DNA of 64,000 nucleotides from an uncultured Allomuricauda sp. (GTDB lineage: Bacteria; Bacteroidota; Bacteroidia; Flavobacteriales; Flavobacteriaceae): positions 992,001-1,056,000 of the forward strand of contig NZ_CANLYK010000002.1 in assembly GCF_947495325.1 (NCBI RefSeq), written 5' to 3'. A program made the position numbers and the translations under genes. Positions 9,340 through 17,529 of the stretch are shown piece after piece. Each line of letters begins with the position of its first letter. The first letter of the stretch is position 1. The notes under the pieces were generated by a model. The model was not told the origin of the DNA, ran no database searches, and saw nothing but the letters and a program-made list of their open reading frames with translations.

Positions 9340-10611
9340 CTATAAGTCGTATTGTTTTATTTTTCTGTACAAAGTTCGTTCCGAAATTCCCAATTCGGAG
9401 GCTGCTGCTTTTCGTTTTCCCCTATTGCGCTCCAAGGATTTTTTAATCAACTCGATTTCTTTTTCCTGTAAAGATAAAGTTTCCTCTTCTTCAATTTCTT
9501 CAGCAAAATGATAACGATCTTCCTGTGGTTGGGTAATAGTCGTCGTACTTTCCACAACAGGTTCTGGTAAGTGTAAAACTTCTGCTATATTGCTTTTTTG
9601 TTGGGGAATTTCTTCCTCTTTTTTTCCATAGATTTTACGTATCAATGTCTCATTTTCTTCCTGTACTTTTTCAGAGTCATTGTTCTTCAAAAGTTCCATG
9701 GTAAGTTTTTTAAGATCGTTTAGATCCCCTTTCATATCAAACAAAACCTTGTAAAGAATTTCCCTTTCATTACTAAAATCACTTTCTTTTTTGCCTTGGT
9801 CCACCACCGCAGGCAGGTTGGTATTACTGGAATTTGGCAAATAGCCGTTCAAGGTAATTGCGGAAATAGACCTGTTTTCTTCCAAAACGGAGATTTGTTC
9901 CGCAATGTTTCGCAACTGCCTGATATTTCCTGGCCATCTATATTTTAATAGCAATTGTACGGCCTGGTCTTCCAGACGAATTGTGGGCATTTTATATTTC
10001 TGCCCAAAATCCGAAGCAAATTTTCTAAAAAGCAAATGAATATCTCCTTGACGCTCACGCAAGGGTGGAATGGCAATTTCCACAGTGCTCAATCTATAGT
10101 AAAGGTCTTCCCTAAACTTTTCTTTTTTAATGGCCTCAAACATGTTGATGTTGGTAGCGGCCACAATACGGACATCTGTTTTTTGTACTTGTGAGGATCC
10201 TACTTTTAAAAACTCTCCATTTTCCAAAACCCGGAGCAATCTTACTTGGGTGGTAAGGGGCAATTCTCCAACTTCATCCAAGAAAATGGTTCCCCCGTCT
10301 GCTACTTCAAAATATCCATTTCTAGTTTGCGTAGCCCCTGTAAATGCGCCTTTTTCATGCCCAAAAAGCTCACTGTCAATAGTGCCTTCAGGAATGGCTC
10401 CACAGTTTACGGCAATATATTTTGCGTGTTTGCGATGGGATAGCGAATGTATTATTTTTGGAATAGCTTCTTTACCAACACCACTTTCACCGGTTACCAA
10501 AACTGAAATATCAGTTGGGGAAACCTGTATAGCTTTCTCTATGGCACGATTCAGTTTTACATCATTGCCTATGAGTTCAAAGCGTTGTTTTATGGATTGA
10601 ACATTTTCCAT
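9340..10611 (-). CDS. Sigma-54-dependent transcriptional activator without receiver domain
   Basis: A 423-residue activator that starts almost directly with the AAA+ domain: Walker A GESGVGKE near residue 40, the sigma-54 contact loop GAFTGA near residue 88, Walker B IFLDEVGEL near residue 110, and the R-finger region REDLYYRLSTVEIAIPPLRER. A long charged linker then leads to a Fis-type helix-turn-helix (KRKAAASELGISERTLYRKI). There is no N-terminal receiver or sensor domain, so control is probably through expression or a partner protein. It lies 5 nt after miaB in the same transcript. Confidence 0.92.
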   Translation of the reverse strand: MENVQSIKQRFELIGNDVKLNRAIEKAIQVSPTDISVLVTGESGVGKEAIPKIIHSLSHRKHAKYIAVNCGAIPEGTIDSELFGHEKGAFTGATQTRNGYFEVADGGTIFLDEVGELPLTTQVRLLRVLENGEFLKVGSSQVQKTDVRIVAATNINMFEAIKKEKFREDLYYRLSTVEIAIPPLRERQGDIHLLFRKFASDFGQKYKMPTIRLEDQAVQLLLKYRWPGNIRQLRNIAEQISVLEENRSISAITLNGYLPNSSNTNLPAVVDQGKKESDFSNEREILYKVLFDMKGDLNDLKKLTMELLKNNDSEKVQEENETLIRKIYGKKEEEIPQQKSNIAEVLHLPEPVVESTTTITQPQEDRYHFAEEIEEEETLSLQEKEIELIKKSLERNRGKRKAAASELGISERTLYRKIKQYDL

Positions 10612-10616
10612 ACTTC

Positions 10617-12080
10617 TTAGTTGTTCTTTGAATATCCAACCGCTTCACCAATTAAGGTGGCGGAGGTACATTCATTTATTTTTACATTGACAAAATCACC
10701 TACCTTATAATTTTCCTTTGGAAAAACCACAACGGTATTTTGAGAATTTCTGCCTTTCCAATGCGCATCAGATTTTTTAGAAGGACCTTCTATTAAAACC
10801 TCTTGCGTTTTATTCAAATGCAGTTGGGTTCTGTATAAACTATGTTGCTGTTGGAGATCTATAATTTCCGTAAGTCTTCTCTTTTTGGTTTCTTCGGGAA
10901 TGTCATCCTCCAATTTTCTCGCCGCCATTGTTCCCGGGCGTTCAGAATAAGCGAACATAAACCCAAAATCATACTTTACATATTCCATTAAGCTCAAGGT
11001 GTCTTTATGATCTTCCTCGGTTTCAGTAGGGAATCCGGTTATCATATCTTGACTAATGGCACAATCTGGGATGATTTTTTTGATATTATCGATCAATTCA
11101 AAATACTCTTCTCTTGTGTGAAGTCGATTCATCGCTTTTAAAATACGATTGCTCCCACTTTGGACAGGTAAATGAATGTAATTGCAGATGTTTTCATACT
11201 TGACCATAGCTTCAATAACGTCCAAGGTCATATCCTGTGGATTGGAAGTGGAAAACCGAATCCGCATTTTAGGTTGTGCTTTGGCGGTCAGTTCCAATAA
11301 TCTGGCAAAGTTTACCGAGGTTGCCTTTTGTATTTCTGAAGCTTTTTCAAAGTCTTTTTTTAACCCTCCACCGTACCACAGATAACTGTCCACGTTTTGA
11401 CCCAACAAGGTAATTTCCTTAAATCCTTTTTCCCAAAGATCATTTACTTCTTCCAATATGGATTGGGGATCGCGGCTACGTTCCCGCCCTCTGGTAAACG
11501 GCACCACGCAAAAAGTACACATATTGTCGCATCCCCTTGTTATGGATACAAATGCACTTACTCCATTGGAATTTAGTCTAACCGGGGCAATATCACCATA
11601 GGTTTCATCTTTGGAAAGAATTACGTTAACGGCATTTCTACCTTCATCAATTTCTTGGATAAGGTTAGGGAGGTCTTTATAGGCATCTGGCCCAACGACC
11701 ATATCCACAATTTTTTCCTCTTCAAGAAATTTGCTCTTTAAGCGTTCTGCCATGCAACCCAATACACCAACCTTCATTCCTGGATTGGTTTTCTTAACGG
11801 CATTGAATTTTTCCAAGCGTTTTCTCACCGTCAGTTCAGCCTTTTCTCTGATGGAACAGGTATTGACCAAGACTAAATCAGCTTCTTCAAGTTTCTGAGT
11901 GGTATTAAACCCCTCTTTGGCCAGAATTGATGCTACAATCTCACTATCTGAAAAATTCATTTGACAACCGTAACTTTCTATATAAAGTTTTCGGCCGTTC
12001 GAATCGTTTTTCTTCAAAGCCAAGGTAGAACCCTGTTGGCTTTCATCTATAATTTTCTCTATACCTTCGCTTTTGATCAT
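10617..12080 (-). CDS. miaB: tRNA-2-methylthio-N6-dimethylallyladenosine synthase MiaB
   Basis: A 487-residue radical-SAM methylthiotransferase that adds the 2-methylthio group to i6A37 of tRNAs reading UNN codons. Seen: the N-terminal cluster domain ([13 protein letters not shown]), the radical-SAM motif [22 protein letters not shown] with CxxxCxxC, and a C-terminal TRAM region ([17 protein letters not shown]). It is the first gene of a minus-strand run through secG. A good promoter precedes it. Confidence 0.97.
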   Translation of the reverse strand: MIKSEGIEKIIDESQQGSTLALKKNDSNGRKLYIESYGCQMNFSDSEIVASILAKEGFNTTQKLEEADLVLVNTCSIREKAELTVRKRLEKFNAVKKTNPGMKVGVLGCMAERLKSKFLEEEKIVDMVVGPDAYKDLPNLIQEIDEGRNAVNVILSKDETYGDIAPVRLNSNGVSAFVSITRGCDNMCTFCVVPFTRGRERSRDPQSILEEVNDLWEKGFKEITLLGQNVDSYLWYGGGLKKDFEKASEIQKATSVNFARLLELTAKAQPKMRIRFSTSNPQDMTLDVIEAMVKYENICNYIHLPVQSGSNRILKAMNRLHTREEYFELIDNIKKIIPDCAISQDMITGFPTETEEDHKDTLSLMEYVKYDFGFMFAYSERPGTMAARKLEDDIPEETKKRRLTEIIDLQQQHSLYRTQLHLNKTQEVLIEGPSKKSDAHWKGRNSQNTVVVFPKENYKVGDFVNVKINECTSATLIGEAVGYSKNN

Positions 12081-12097
12081 TTCTTTACAATGGTCTG

Positions 12098-12129
12098 CAA
12101 AGATAGTGCATATTCCATTTTAGTGACAA
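12098..12129 (-). promoter_or_regulatory. Bacteroidota promoter for the miaB-secG operon
   Basis: The minus strand has TTG, a 21-nt spacer, then TATCTTTG, matching the TTG / TAnnTTTG consensus. The -7 box ends 17 nt before the miaB ATG. Confidence 0.7.
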
Positions 12130-12208
12130 TTTGGCAGTACGTTTTAATACTATATTTAGATAATATTCTGTTATTGTACGCTCCAATTTAAATTATGACC
12201 ACCGAATT

Positions 12209-12937
12209 ATGAGTTTAAGTGATTTGACACAAAGAATTAATGAAAGCATACCATTGGATTTTGGAAGCATTTTCAATAATAGTATAGAATTGTTCAAAAA
12301 AGTCTGGGTGCAGGGTTTTATTACGCTGCTTTTTACTTTTTTGGCCCTCATCCCGTTTTATGTTTTACTATACGCACCAATGATTGCTTTTGGGATTTCA
12401 GACCCCGAAGCCATGAACAGTCAGGAACTGCCCCCCGCTGTAATCCTATTTATGGTTTTGTTCATGCCCATCTTCTTTTTAGGATTGATGACCATTGTTC
12501 TATGTTTGAATGCGGCTTTTTTAAGAATATGTAGATTAAAAGATTTAAATGAACCGGGTGAAGAAAGTTATTTTTTCTACTTTAAAAGAGACTACTTAGG
12601 AAAGGCTTTGTTGCTTTCACTTATCATGTTGGGGCTTTCAATACTTGGTACACTTGCTTGTGGTTTGGGAATTATATATTTAATGGTTCCAATGTCATTA
12701 TTTCCGGCTTTTTTGGCTTTTGATAAAGAGTTAAAGGCCATGGAAATTACAAAGGCAAGTTTTGCCTTGGGGAATAAAAATTGGTTGGTGATATTCGGGT
12801 TGATTATTGTGACCGGTATCATTGCCCAACTTGGGTTTTTACTATGCGTTGTAGGTGTTCTTTTTACTGCAATGTTCGGTAAAATACCTGTTTATTTTAT
12901 TTATAAGGATGCTGTTGGTTTTTCATCAATGGACTAG
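12209..12937 (+). CDS. Multi-pass membrane protein of unknown function
   Basis: A 242-residue protein with a short soluble N-terminus (DLTQRINESIPLDFGSIFNNSIELFKKVW) and then five or six hydrophobic segments, among them GFITLLFTFLALIPFYVLLY, PAVILFMVLFMPIFFLGLMT and NWLVIFGLIIVTGIIAQLGF. The central motif EPGEESYFFYFKRDYLGKAL recalls DUF975-like and related integral membrane families, but I cannot assign it. It is transcribed divergently from miaB. A weak candidate promoter (TTTG, 17 nt, TATATTTA, one base off consensus) lies at 12130-12158. Confidence 0.8.
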   Translation: MSLSDLTQRINESIPLDFGSIFNNSIELFKKVWVQGFITLLFTFLALIPFYVLLYAPMIAFGISDPEAMNSQELPPAVILFMVLFMPIFFLGLMTIVLCLNAAFLRICRLKDLNEPGEESYFFYFKRDYLGKALLLSLIMLGLSILGTLACGLGIIYLMVPMSLFPAFLAFDKELKAMEITKASFALGNKNWLVIFGLIIVTGIIAQLGFLLCVVGVLFTAMFGKIPVYFIYKDAVGFSSMD

Positions 12938-12963
12938 TCCTTTAACAGAAACAAATAATGTGA

Positions 12964-13671
12964 ATGAGGTGGAATAAATTCAAGAATCTTTTTTCAAAAG
13001 AAAGCAAGACTACAGAAGGTAGAGCTATTGATGAGTTGACAAGGTCGACCAAGAAAGTGATGAGCGATATATATGAAAAGAAAAGATGGGGTGGTAGACA
13101 AAAAGATTTTTATTCTGGTTCCGGTTCGCATTCCCGAAAAGTAGTGCAACCTTATATCAAGACTATTTCTTCATTCCTTAAAGATTATGAAGATGGTTTG
13201 ATTGTCTGTGACTTAGGGTGTGGTGATTTTAACGTAGGCAAAAATTTAGTTCCCTATTCCAAGAGATATATGGGAATTGATATTGTGGACGATTTAATTG
13301 AAAGAAATAAGAAACTTTTTGTAAGTGAAAAATTAGAATTTCATTGTCTGAATATAGTTACGGACAATTTGCCTAAAGGAGATTGTATTCTAGTTAGGCA
13401 GGTGTTTCAGCACTTATCCAACGAAGAGATAAAAAAGGTGGTTAAAAAAATTCAAACATTCAAACATATTATAGTTACTGAACACATCCCTAAAGGAGAA
13501 TTTGTGGCAAACGCTGAAAAATCTACTGGGGCAGGTATTCGATTGTCAAATAATAGTGGTGTGGTTTTAACAGAACCACCATTTAATATGAATCCTGAAA
13601 GATCTACAGAATTGTTGCGCATTAAATACAGGAAGGCTTTAATAGTAACCACATACTATCAAAATTTCTAA
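12964..13671 (+). CDS. Class I SAM-dependent methyltransferase
   Basis: A 235-residue soluble enzyme with a Rossmann SAM site: motif I IVCDLGCGDFNVGKNL near residue 80, an acidic end to the second strand (YMGIDIVDDLIERN) and the post-motif QVFQHLSNEEIKKV typical of small methyltransferases. The substrate is unknown. The N-terminal LFSKESKTTEGRAIDELTRSTKKVMSDIYEKKRWGG resembles proteins near glycan or polysaccharide loci, which is only a hint. ATG at 12964 is used because the ATG at 12958 is immediately followed by TGA. Confidence 0.8.
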   Translation: MRWNKFKNLFSKESKTTEGRAIDELTRSTKKVMSDIYEKKRWGGRQKDFYSGSGSHSRKVVQPYIKTISSFLKDYEDGLIVCDLGCGDFNVGKNLVPYSKRYMGIDIVDDLIERNKKLFVSEKLEFHCLNIVTDNLPKGDCILVRQVFQHLSNEEIKKVVKKIQTFKHIIVTEHIPKGEFVANAEKSTGAGIRLSNNSGVVLTEPPFNMNPERSTELLRIKYRKALIVTTYYQNF

Positions 13672-13719
13672 ATTTCATTTTAAGAAGGCTAGGCCCAACT
13701 CTATTTAATGATTTTAAGA

Positions 13720-15048
13720 TTAGGAAAATTTAGTTACGCCTGGCATAGGAATGGGATATTTGCCATTTTCATTAGGAATCGTTGGAGGTTTGGAATCCCA
13801 AGTTGGGTTTTCCGGCACCAGGCTTAAATCCGAGTTCAAAGCTTGTTCCCAAGTTATAGTTTGACCGGAATAGGTTGCCATTCTTCCCATAATGGCAGTA
13901 AGTGTTGCTTTGGCACCATTCTCAGCATCGGCAATAACTCCCTTATTTCGTATTGAAGCAAAAAGGAGGTCATGCTCAACTTGATAAGGATTGGGGTCAT
14001 GTTCTTTGCCTGCATTGAGTAGTGTTTCCCCCTCCAGATCCGTTACCAAACCTTTTCTGGCCAAAATGGAACCTTTGGTGCCTTGAAAGGCTTCATCAAC
14101 TCGCCTAAAACAACCTTTTTGGTGCCTGCACTGGCTTGCGACTACCGCTCCACTAGGATACGTGAATTCAACAAAATGGTGGTCAAAAATTTCTCCGTGA
14201 TCTAACCCATTTCTAGTTTGTCTACCACCCATTCCCTGGGCCGAAGCTGGATATTCCCCAATAAACCAATTGGCCACATCAATATTGTGGATGTGTTGCT
14301 CTAAAATATGATCACCGCATAACCAGTTAAAATAGTACCAGTTTCGCATTTGGTATTCCATTTCTGTCTGCTGGGGCTGTCTTGCTCGCACCCATACTCC
14401 AGCGCTGTTCCAGTACACTTGTCCAGAGATTATTTTTCCAATTGTTCCTTCTTGGATCTGTTTATGGAGTGCTAGGTATTTTTTTTCATAGCGCCGTTGG
14501 AGTCCTACTACAACATTCAACTTTTTCTCCTTCGCTATTTTCGCATTTTTCAGCACTTTTCGAACTCCGGCTGGATCTGTTGCCACAGGTTTTTCCATAA
14601 AAACATGCTTGTCCTGCGAAATGGCATATTCAAAATGCTGCGGCCGAAAGCCGGGAGGGGTTGTAAGAATGACTACATCAGCTAAGTCTATTGCTTTTGA
14701 ATAGGCGTCAAAACCAACAAAGCGATTTTTTTCTTTGACGTCTATTTTTCGTTCTCCCTCAAAATGTTCTATGATTCCTGTTAAGCTTTGATCCAATCGA
14801 TCCTGAAAGGCATCAGCCATGGCAACCAATTCCACATCTGGGTCAGCAGTCAAGGCTTGTACTGCAGCACCTGTGCCCCTCCCTCCGCAACCTACCAGCG
14901 CAAGTTTTAATTTTTTGTTTCCGGTAACATAACCCATTGCATTCATAGAGGTACTGCTTGCCATAAGGGCTCCAGTAGCAAGTCCAGTTGTTTTCACAAA
15001 CGACCTTCTGTTCAGTTTTTTGATTTCTTTCTTTTTGTGATTTTGTGA
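13720..15048 (-). CDS. Exported Gfo/Idh/MocA-family oxidoreductase (Tat signal)
   Basis: A 442-residue NAD(P)-dependent sugar-type dehydrogenase. After a twin-arginine signal (LNRRSFVKTTGLATGALMAS) comes the dinucleotide site LALVGCGGRGTGAAVQAL, then the conserved EKPVATDPAGV block with its lysine, and a C-terminal domain with HNIDVANWFIGEYP. Substrates of the exported members are glycoside or sugar derivatives; the exact one cannot be told. The start at 15048 (MSQNHKKKEIKKLNRRSF) is chosen over 15081 because it avoids overlapping the upstream gene and keeps the Tat motif near the N-terminus. Confidence 0.87.
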   Translation of the reverse strand, partial: SQNHKKKEIKKLNRRSFVKTTGLATGALMASSTSMNAMGYVTGNKKLKLALVGCGGRGTGAAVQALTADPDVELVAMADAFQDRLDQSLTGIIEHFEGERKIDVKEKNRFVGFDAYSKAIDLADVVILTTPPGFRPQHFEYAISQDKHVFMEKPVATDPAGVRKVLKNAKIAKEKKLNVVVGLQRRYEKKYLALHKQIQEGTIGKIISGQVYWNSAGVWVRARQPQQTEMEYQMRNWYYFNWLCGDHILEQHIHNIDVANWFIGEYPASAQGMGGRQTRNGLDHGEIFDHHFVEFTYPSGAVVASQCRHQKGCFRRVDEAFQGTKGSILARKGLVTDLEGETLLNAGKEHDPNPYQVEHDLLFASIRNKGVIADAENGAKATLTAIMGRMATYSGQTITWEQALNSDLSLVPENPTWDSKPPTIPNENGKYPIPMPGVTKFS

Positions 15049-15056
15049 CATAGCCT

Positions 15057-16034
15057 TTAGTTTGTATGTTTTTCTTTCCAATAGATTTGTTGTTCCTCTG
15101 CAGTGGGAGTTTTATAAGGTCGTACAATACGAAATCCAATAAAAGGTGCATCAGTGTGCCACCATTTACTTTTTGGGATTTGTGGGTCTCTAAGTTTCCA
15201 TTTTTTGGTAGAAGGTTTCCTAGAAGCACTTCTTAGCTGTTTTGCTTGATCTATCCATGATCCACCGCGTAAACTACGCGGGTAGGTTTTGATTGGTTTT
15301 ATGAATGGATTTGAAACAGGGTGTTGCCTTCTATTAAAGTATGCTTTTTCTTCATATTGATCCAATGTCCACTCTGCTACGTTACCATGCATATCGTACA
15401 ACCCCCAAGGATTTGGTTTTTTTAGCCCCACTTTGTGGGAGGTGCTATCACTATTTTTTTTTGACCACGCGTAATCTTCCAGTGCCGTTGGGTCGTTACC
15501 AAAAGAATAAGCTGTTTGTGTTCCTGCCCTACAGGCATATTCCCATTCCGCTTCGGTGGGAAGTCGATAGAAATTTCCGGTCATGGCAGAAAGCCATTCG
15601 CAGAATTTTGAAGCAGCTAACTGTGTCATGTTTATTGCGGGAAAACCCTCAATACCCATTCCATGATCCATATCTATGTAAGGGATGGTGGCACCAGAAA
15701 CGGCATCAACAGCAAGTAAAACTTCGTTTCCAAGATTATTTGTGTCTCTTTGTCTGTCAATTTCCCGATCAATAAACAAATTATAGAGATCCCAGGTAAC
15801 TTCAAATTGAGCCATCCAAAAAGGAGCTACTTCTACATTATGGGTTGGCCCTTCATCTAAAGATCTGCCAATTTCACTTTCAGTACTGCCCATGGTAAAA
15901 TTGCCTCCTTGAATTGGGACCATGGAAATATGGATGCTAGTTCCAGAAATTTTTTGTGCATAGGGCTCAAAAGATTTTTGGGCAATAGCATTGAAACAAA
16001 TACAGTGTACAAATAATAAGAAAAGCGCTCTCAA
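15057..16034 (-). CDS. FGE/sulfatase-modifying-fold exported protein
   Basis: A 325-residue protein with the formylglycine-generating-enzyme fold: signal peptide, GGNFTMGSTESE, FWMAQFEVTWDLY, FYRLPTEAEWEYACRAG, DMHGNVAEWTLD, LRGGSWIDQAKQLRSASR and GFRIVRP. Active FGE has copper-binding cysteines soon after GGSW; here none is present there, so sulfatase activation is unlikely. It uses a TTG start at 16034, forced by a TGA two codons upstream and needed to retain the signal peptide. It precedes the Gfo/Idh/MocA gene by 8 nt, so the two probably work together on an extracellular substrate. Confidence 0.83.
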   Translation of the reverse strand: MRALFLLFVHCICFNAIAQKSFEPYAQKISGTSIHISMVPIQGGNFTMGSTESEIGRSLDEGPTHNVEVAPFWMAQFEVTWDLYNLFIDREIDRQRDTNNLGNEVLLAVDAVSGATIPYIDMDHGMGIEGFPAINMTQLAASKFCEWLSAMTGNFYRLPTEAEWEYACRAGTQTAYSFGNDPTALEDYAWSKKNSDSTSHKVGLKKPNPWGLYDMHGNVAEWTLDQYEEKAYFNRRQHPVSNPFIKPIKTYPRSLRGGSWIDQAKQLRSASRKPSTKKWKLRDPQIPKSKWWHTDAPFIGFRIVRPYKTPTAEEQQIYWKEKHTN

Positions 16035-16046
16035 CTTTCAAGGAAT

Positions 16047-16072
16047 TAGGATAAATGTATGATTTTATCCTA
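16047..16072. promoter_or_regulatory. 9-bp inverted repeat between divergent genes
   Basis: TAGGATAAA and TTTATCCTA flank an 8-nt spacer just upstream of the FGE-like gene and inside the divergent promoter region. It could be a dimeric operator; no T-tract follows, so it is not a terminator. Confidence 0.4.
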
Positions 16073-16078
16073 TACAGA

Positions 16079-16110
16079 TTTGACTTTTTTTGTCTAATTA
16101 CGCAACTTTG
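16079..16110 (+). promoter_or_regulatory. Candidate promoter for the LVIVD lipoprotein
   Basis: TTTG at 16079-16082, a 20-nt spacer, then CAACTTTG, one base off TAnnTTTG. It would give a leader of about 47 nt before the ATG at 16162. Confidence 0.35.
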
Positions 16111-16161
16111 TTTAAGACTTTCTATCTATTGTTTGTTATGCTATCCAAAAAATTAAACAAT

Positions 16162-17412
16162 ATGAAAAAGAAAGTTTTAGTAATTCTATCCCTTGTCACG
16201 CTGGTTTTTGTATCCTGTGATGATAAAGATGACAGTGACTACGCAGATTATTTAGTAGCAAGGCCTTTGGTCGTTAGCAAGGCTGAATTTGCAGCAAGTG
16301 TAGACATAATTGCACCACGACCTATAGATGAATCCGGTAAGGTGTATTCCTATAAAGATTATATTTTCATTAATGACAAGAGTCAGGGAATTCATGTAAT
16401 AGATAACAGCAATCCCCAGCAGCCAAAAAAGATATCGTTCATAAAGATTCCCGGCAATGTTGATATTTCTGTAAAGGATGATTTCTTGTTTGCTGATAGT
16501 CTGATGGATTTAGTGGTATTGGATATATCTGATTTGAACAATATAAAACAGGTTAGTAGATTGGAGAATGTACTTTATGGTAATGTTTTCTGGCCTTTTG
16601 AAGCAGACATAATAGAATACGATGGATATGATTATGAGAATGAGATTCTGGTAGGTTGGGAAACAGTTACAGAAAGAAGATTGATCGAGCAGGTTCAGCA
16701 AAATGGTGGGGGCGGTATCTTTTTTGAAGATATGGCCTTAGCGAATAGTGCAGATGGAGGTACAGGGCAAGGCGGCTCTCTGGCGCGCTTTAAAATAGTT
16801 GATGATTATTTGTATGCTGTGGACAGCCATAATATCAATGTATTTGATATCTCAGATTTGGAGAACCCACAAAATCTGGAAGACGTCTATGCAGGGTTTG
16901 ACATTGAGACGATATTCAATAGGGATAATCACCTGTTTTTGGGAAGTATGAGTGGTATGTACATTTATGACATCTCCTCACCGGCCACACCAACATTTGT
17001 TTCGGATTTTCAACATGGTACTGCCTGTGATCCCGTTGTGGTTGATGGAGATTACGCCTATGTGACGTTGCGCGGAGGCAATGGATGTGGAGCTTTGGAG
17101 AGTGGTCTGTTCATTGTAGATATTTCTGAAATAACAGAACCAAAATTGGCCACTTCGTATCCAATGGATGAACCATATGGCTTAGGTATTAAAGATGAAA
17201 AACTATTTATATGCGATGGTAGCTCCGGTCTTAAAGTATACGATAAGACAGATATTGAGGATTTAAAAACGTTAAACCATTTTAAAGATATTGTTACGTT
17301 TGATGTAATTCCGCTGGAGAGTCATTTAATAATGGTAGGAGACGAAGTGCTCTACCAATATGAATATTTAGACAATAAAATCAAACTTATAAGTCAGATA
17401 GGTCTCAATTAA
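16162..17412 (+). CDS. LVIVD-repeat surface lipoprotein
   Basis: A 416-residue lipoprotein with lipobox LVFVSC followed by an acidic DDKDDSD stretch, which in Bacteroidota often marks surface-exposed lipoproteins. The rest is a run of LVIVD-type beta-propeller blades of the form 'hhhhDISDLxxPxxh': GIHVIDNSNPQQPKKIS, LVVLDISDLNNIKQVS, INVFDISDLENPQNLE, MYIYDISSPATPTFVS and LFIVDISEITEPKLAT. Function is probably binding at the cell surface. The start at 16162 is preferred to ATGs at 16090 and 16138 because it puts the signal peptide first. Confidence 0.85.
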   Translation: MKKKVLVILSLVTLVFVSCDDKDDSDYADYLVARPLVVSKAEFAASVDIIAPRPIDESGKVYSYKDYIFINDKSQGIHVIDNSNPQQPKKISFIKIPGNVDISVKDDFLFADSLMDLVVLDISDLNNIKQVSRLENVLYGNVFWPFEADIIEYDGYDYENEILVGWETVTERRLIEQVQQNGGGGIFFEDMALANSADGGTGQGGSLARFKIVDDYLYAVDSHNINVFDISDLENPQNLEDVYAGFDIETIFNRDNHLFLGSMSGMYIYDISSPATPTFVSDFQHGTACDPVVVDGDYAYVTLRGGNGCGALESGLFIVDISEITEPKLATSYPMDEPYGLGIKDEKLFICDGSSGLKVYDKTDIEDLKTLNHFKDIVTFDVIPLESHLIMVGDEVLYQYEYLDNKIKLISQIGLN

Positions 17413-17432
17413 AAAACACAATAATCGAATGA

Positions 17433-17462
17433 AATATCCCGTTTTTAGCGGGATATTTTTTT
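17433..17462 (+). terminator. Intrinsic terminator after the LVIVD gene
   Basis: AATATCCCG and CGGGATATT form the stem around a TTTTTAG loop, followed by a run of T. Confidence 0.88.
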
Positions 17463-17466
17463 GGAA

Positions 17467-17510
17467 TGAATTTTTCAAAAAACCAAAATCGAAAAATTCA
17501 TATACTTTTG
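17467..17510 (+). promoter_or_regulatory. topA promoter with an upstream inverted repeat
   Basis: TACTTTTG at 17503-17510 is an exact -7 box 19 nt before the topA ATG. Directly upstream, TGAATTTTTC (17467-17476) and GAAAAATTCA (17491-17500) form a perfect 10-bp inverted repeat with a 14-nt spacer covering the -33 region. This is where a repressor or a supercoiling-sensitive structure would act. Confidence 0.5.
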
Positions 17511-17529
17511 TCACTTCAAAACCAATTGC

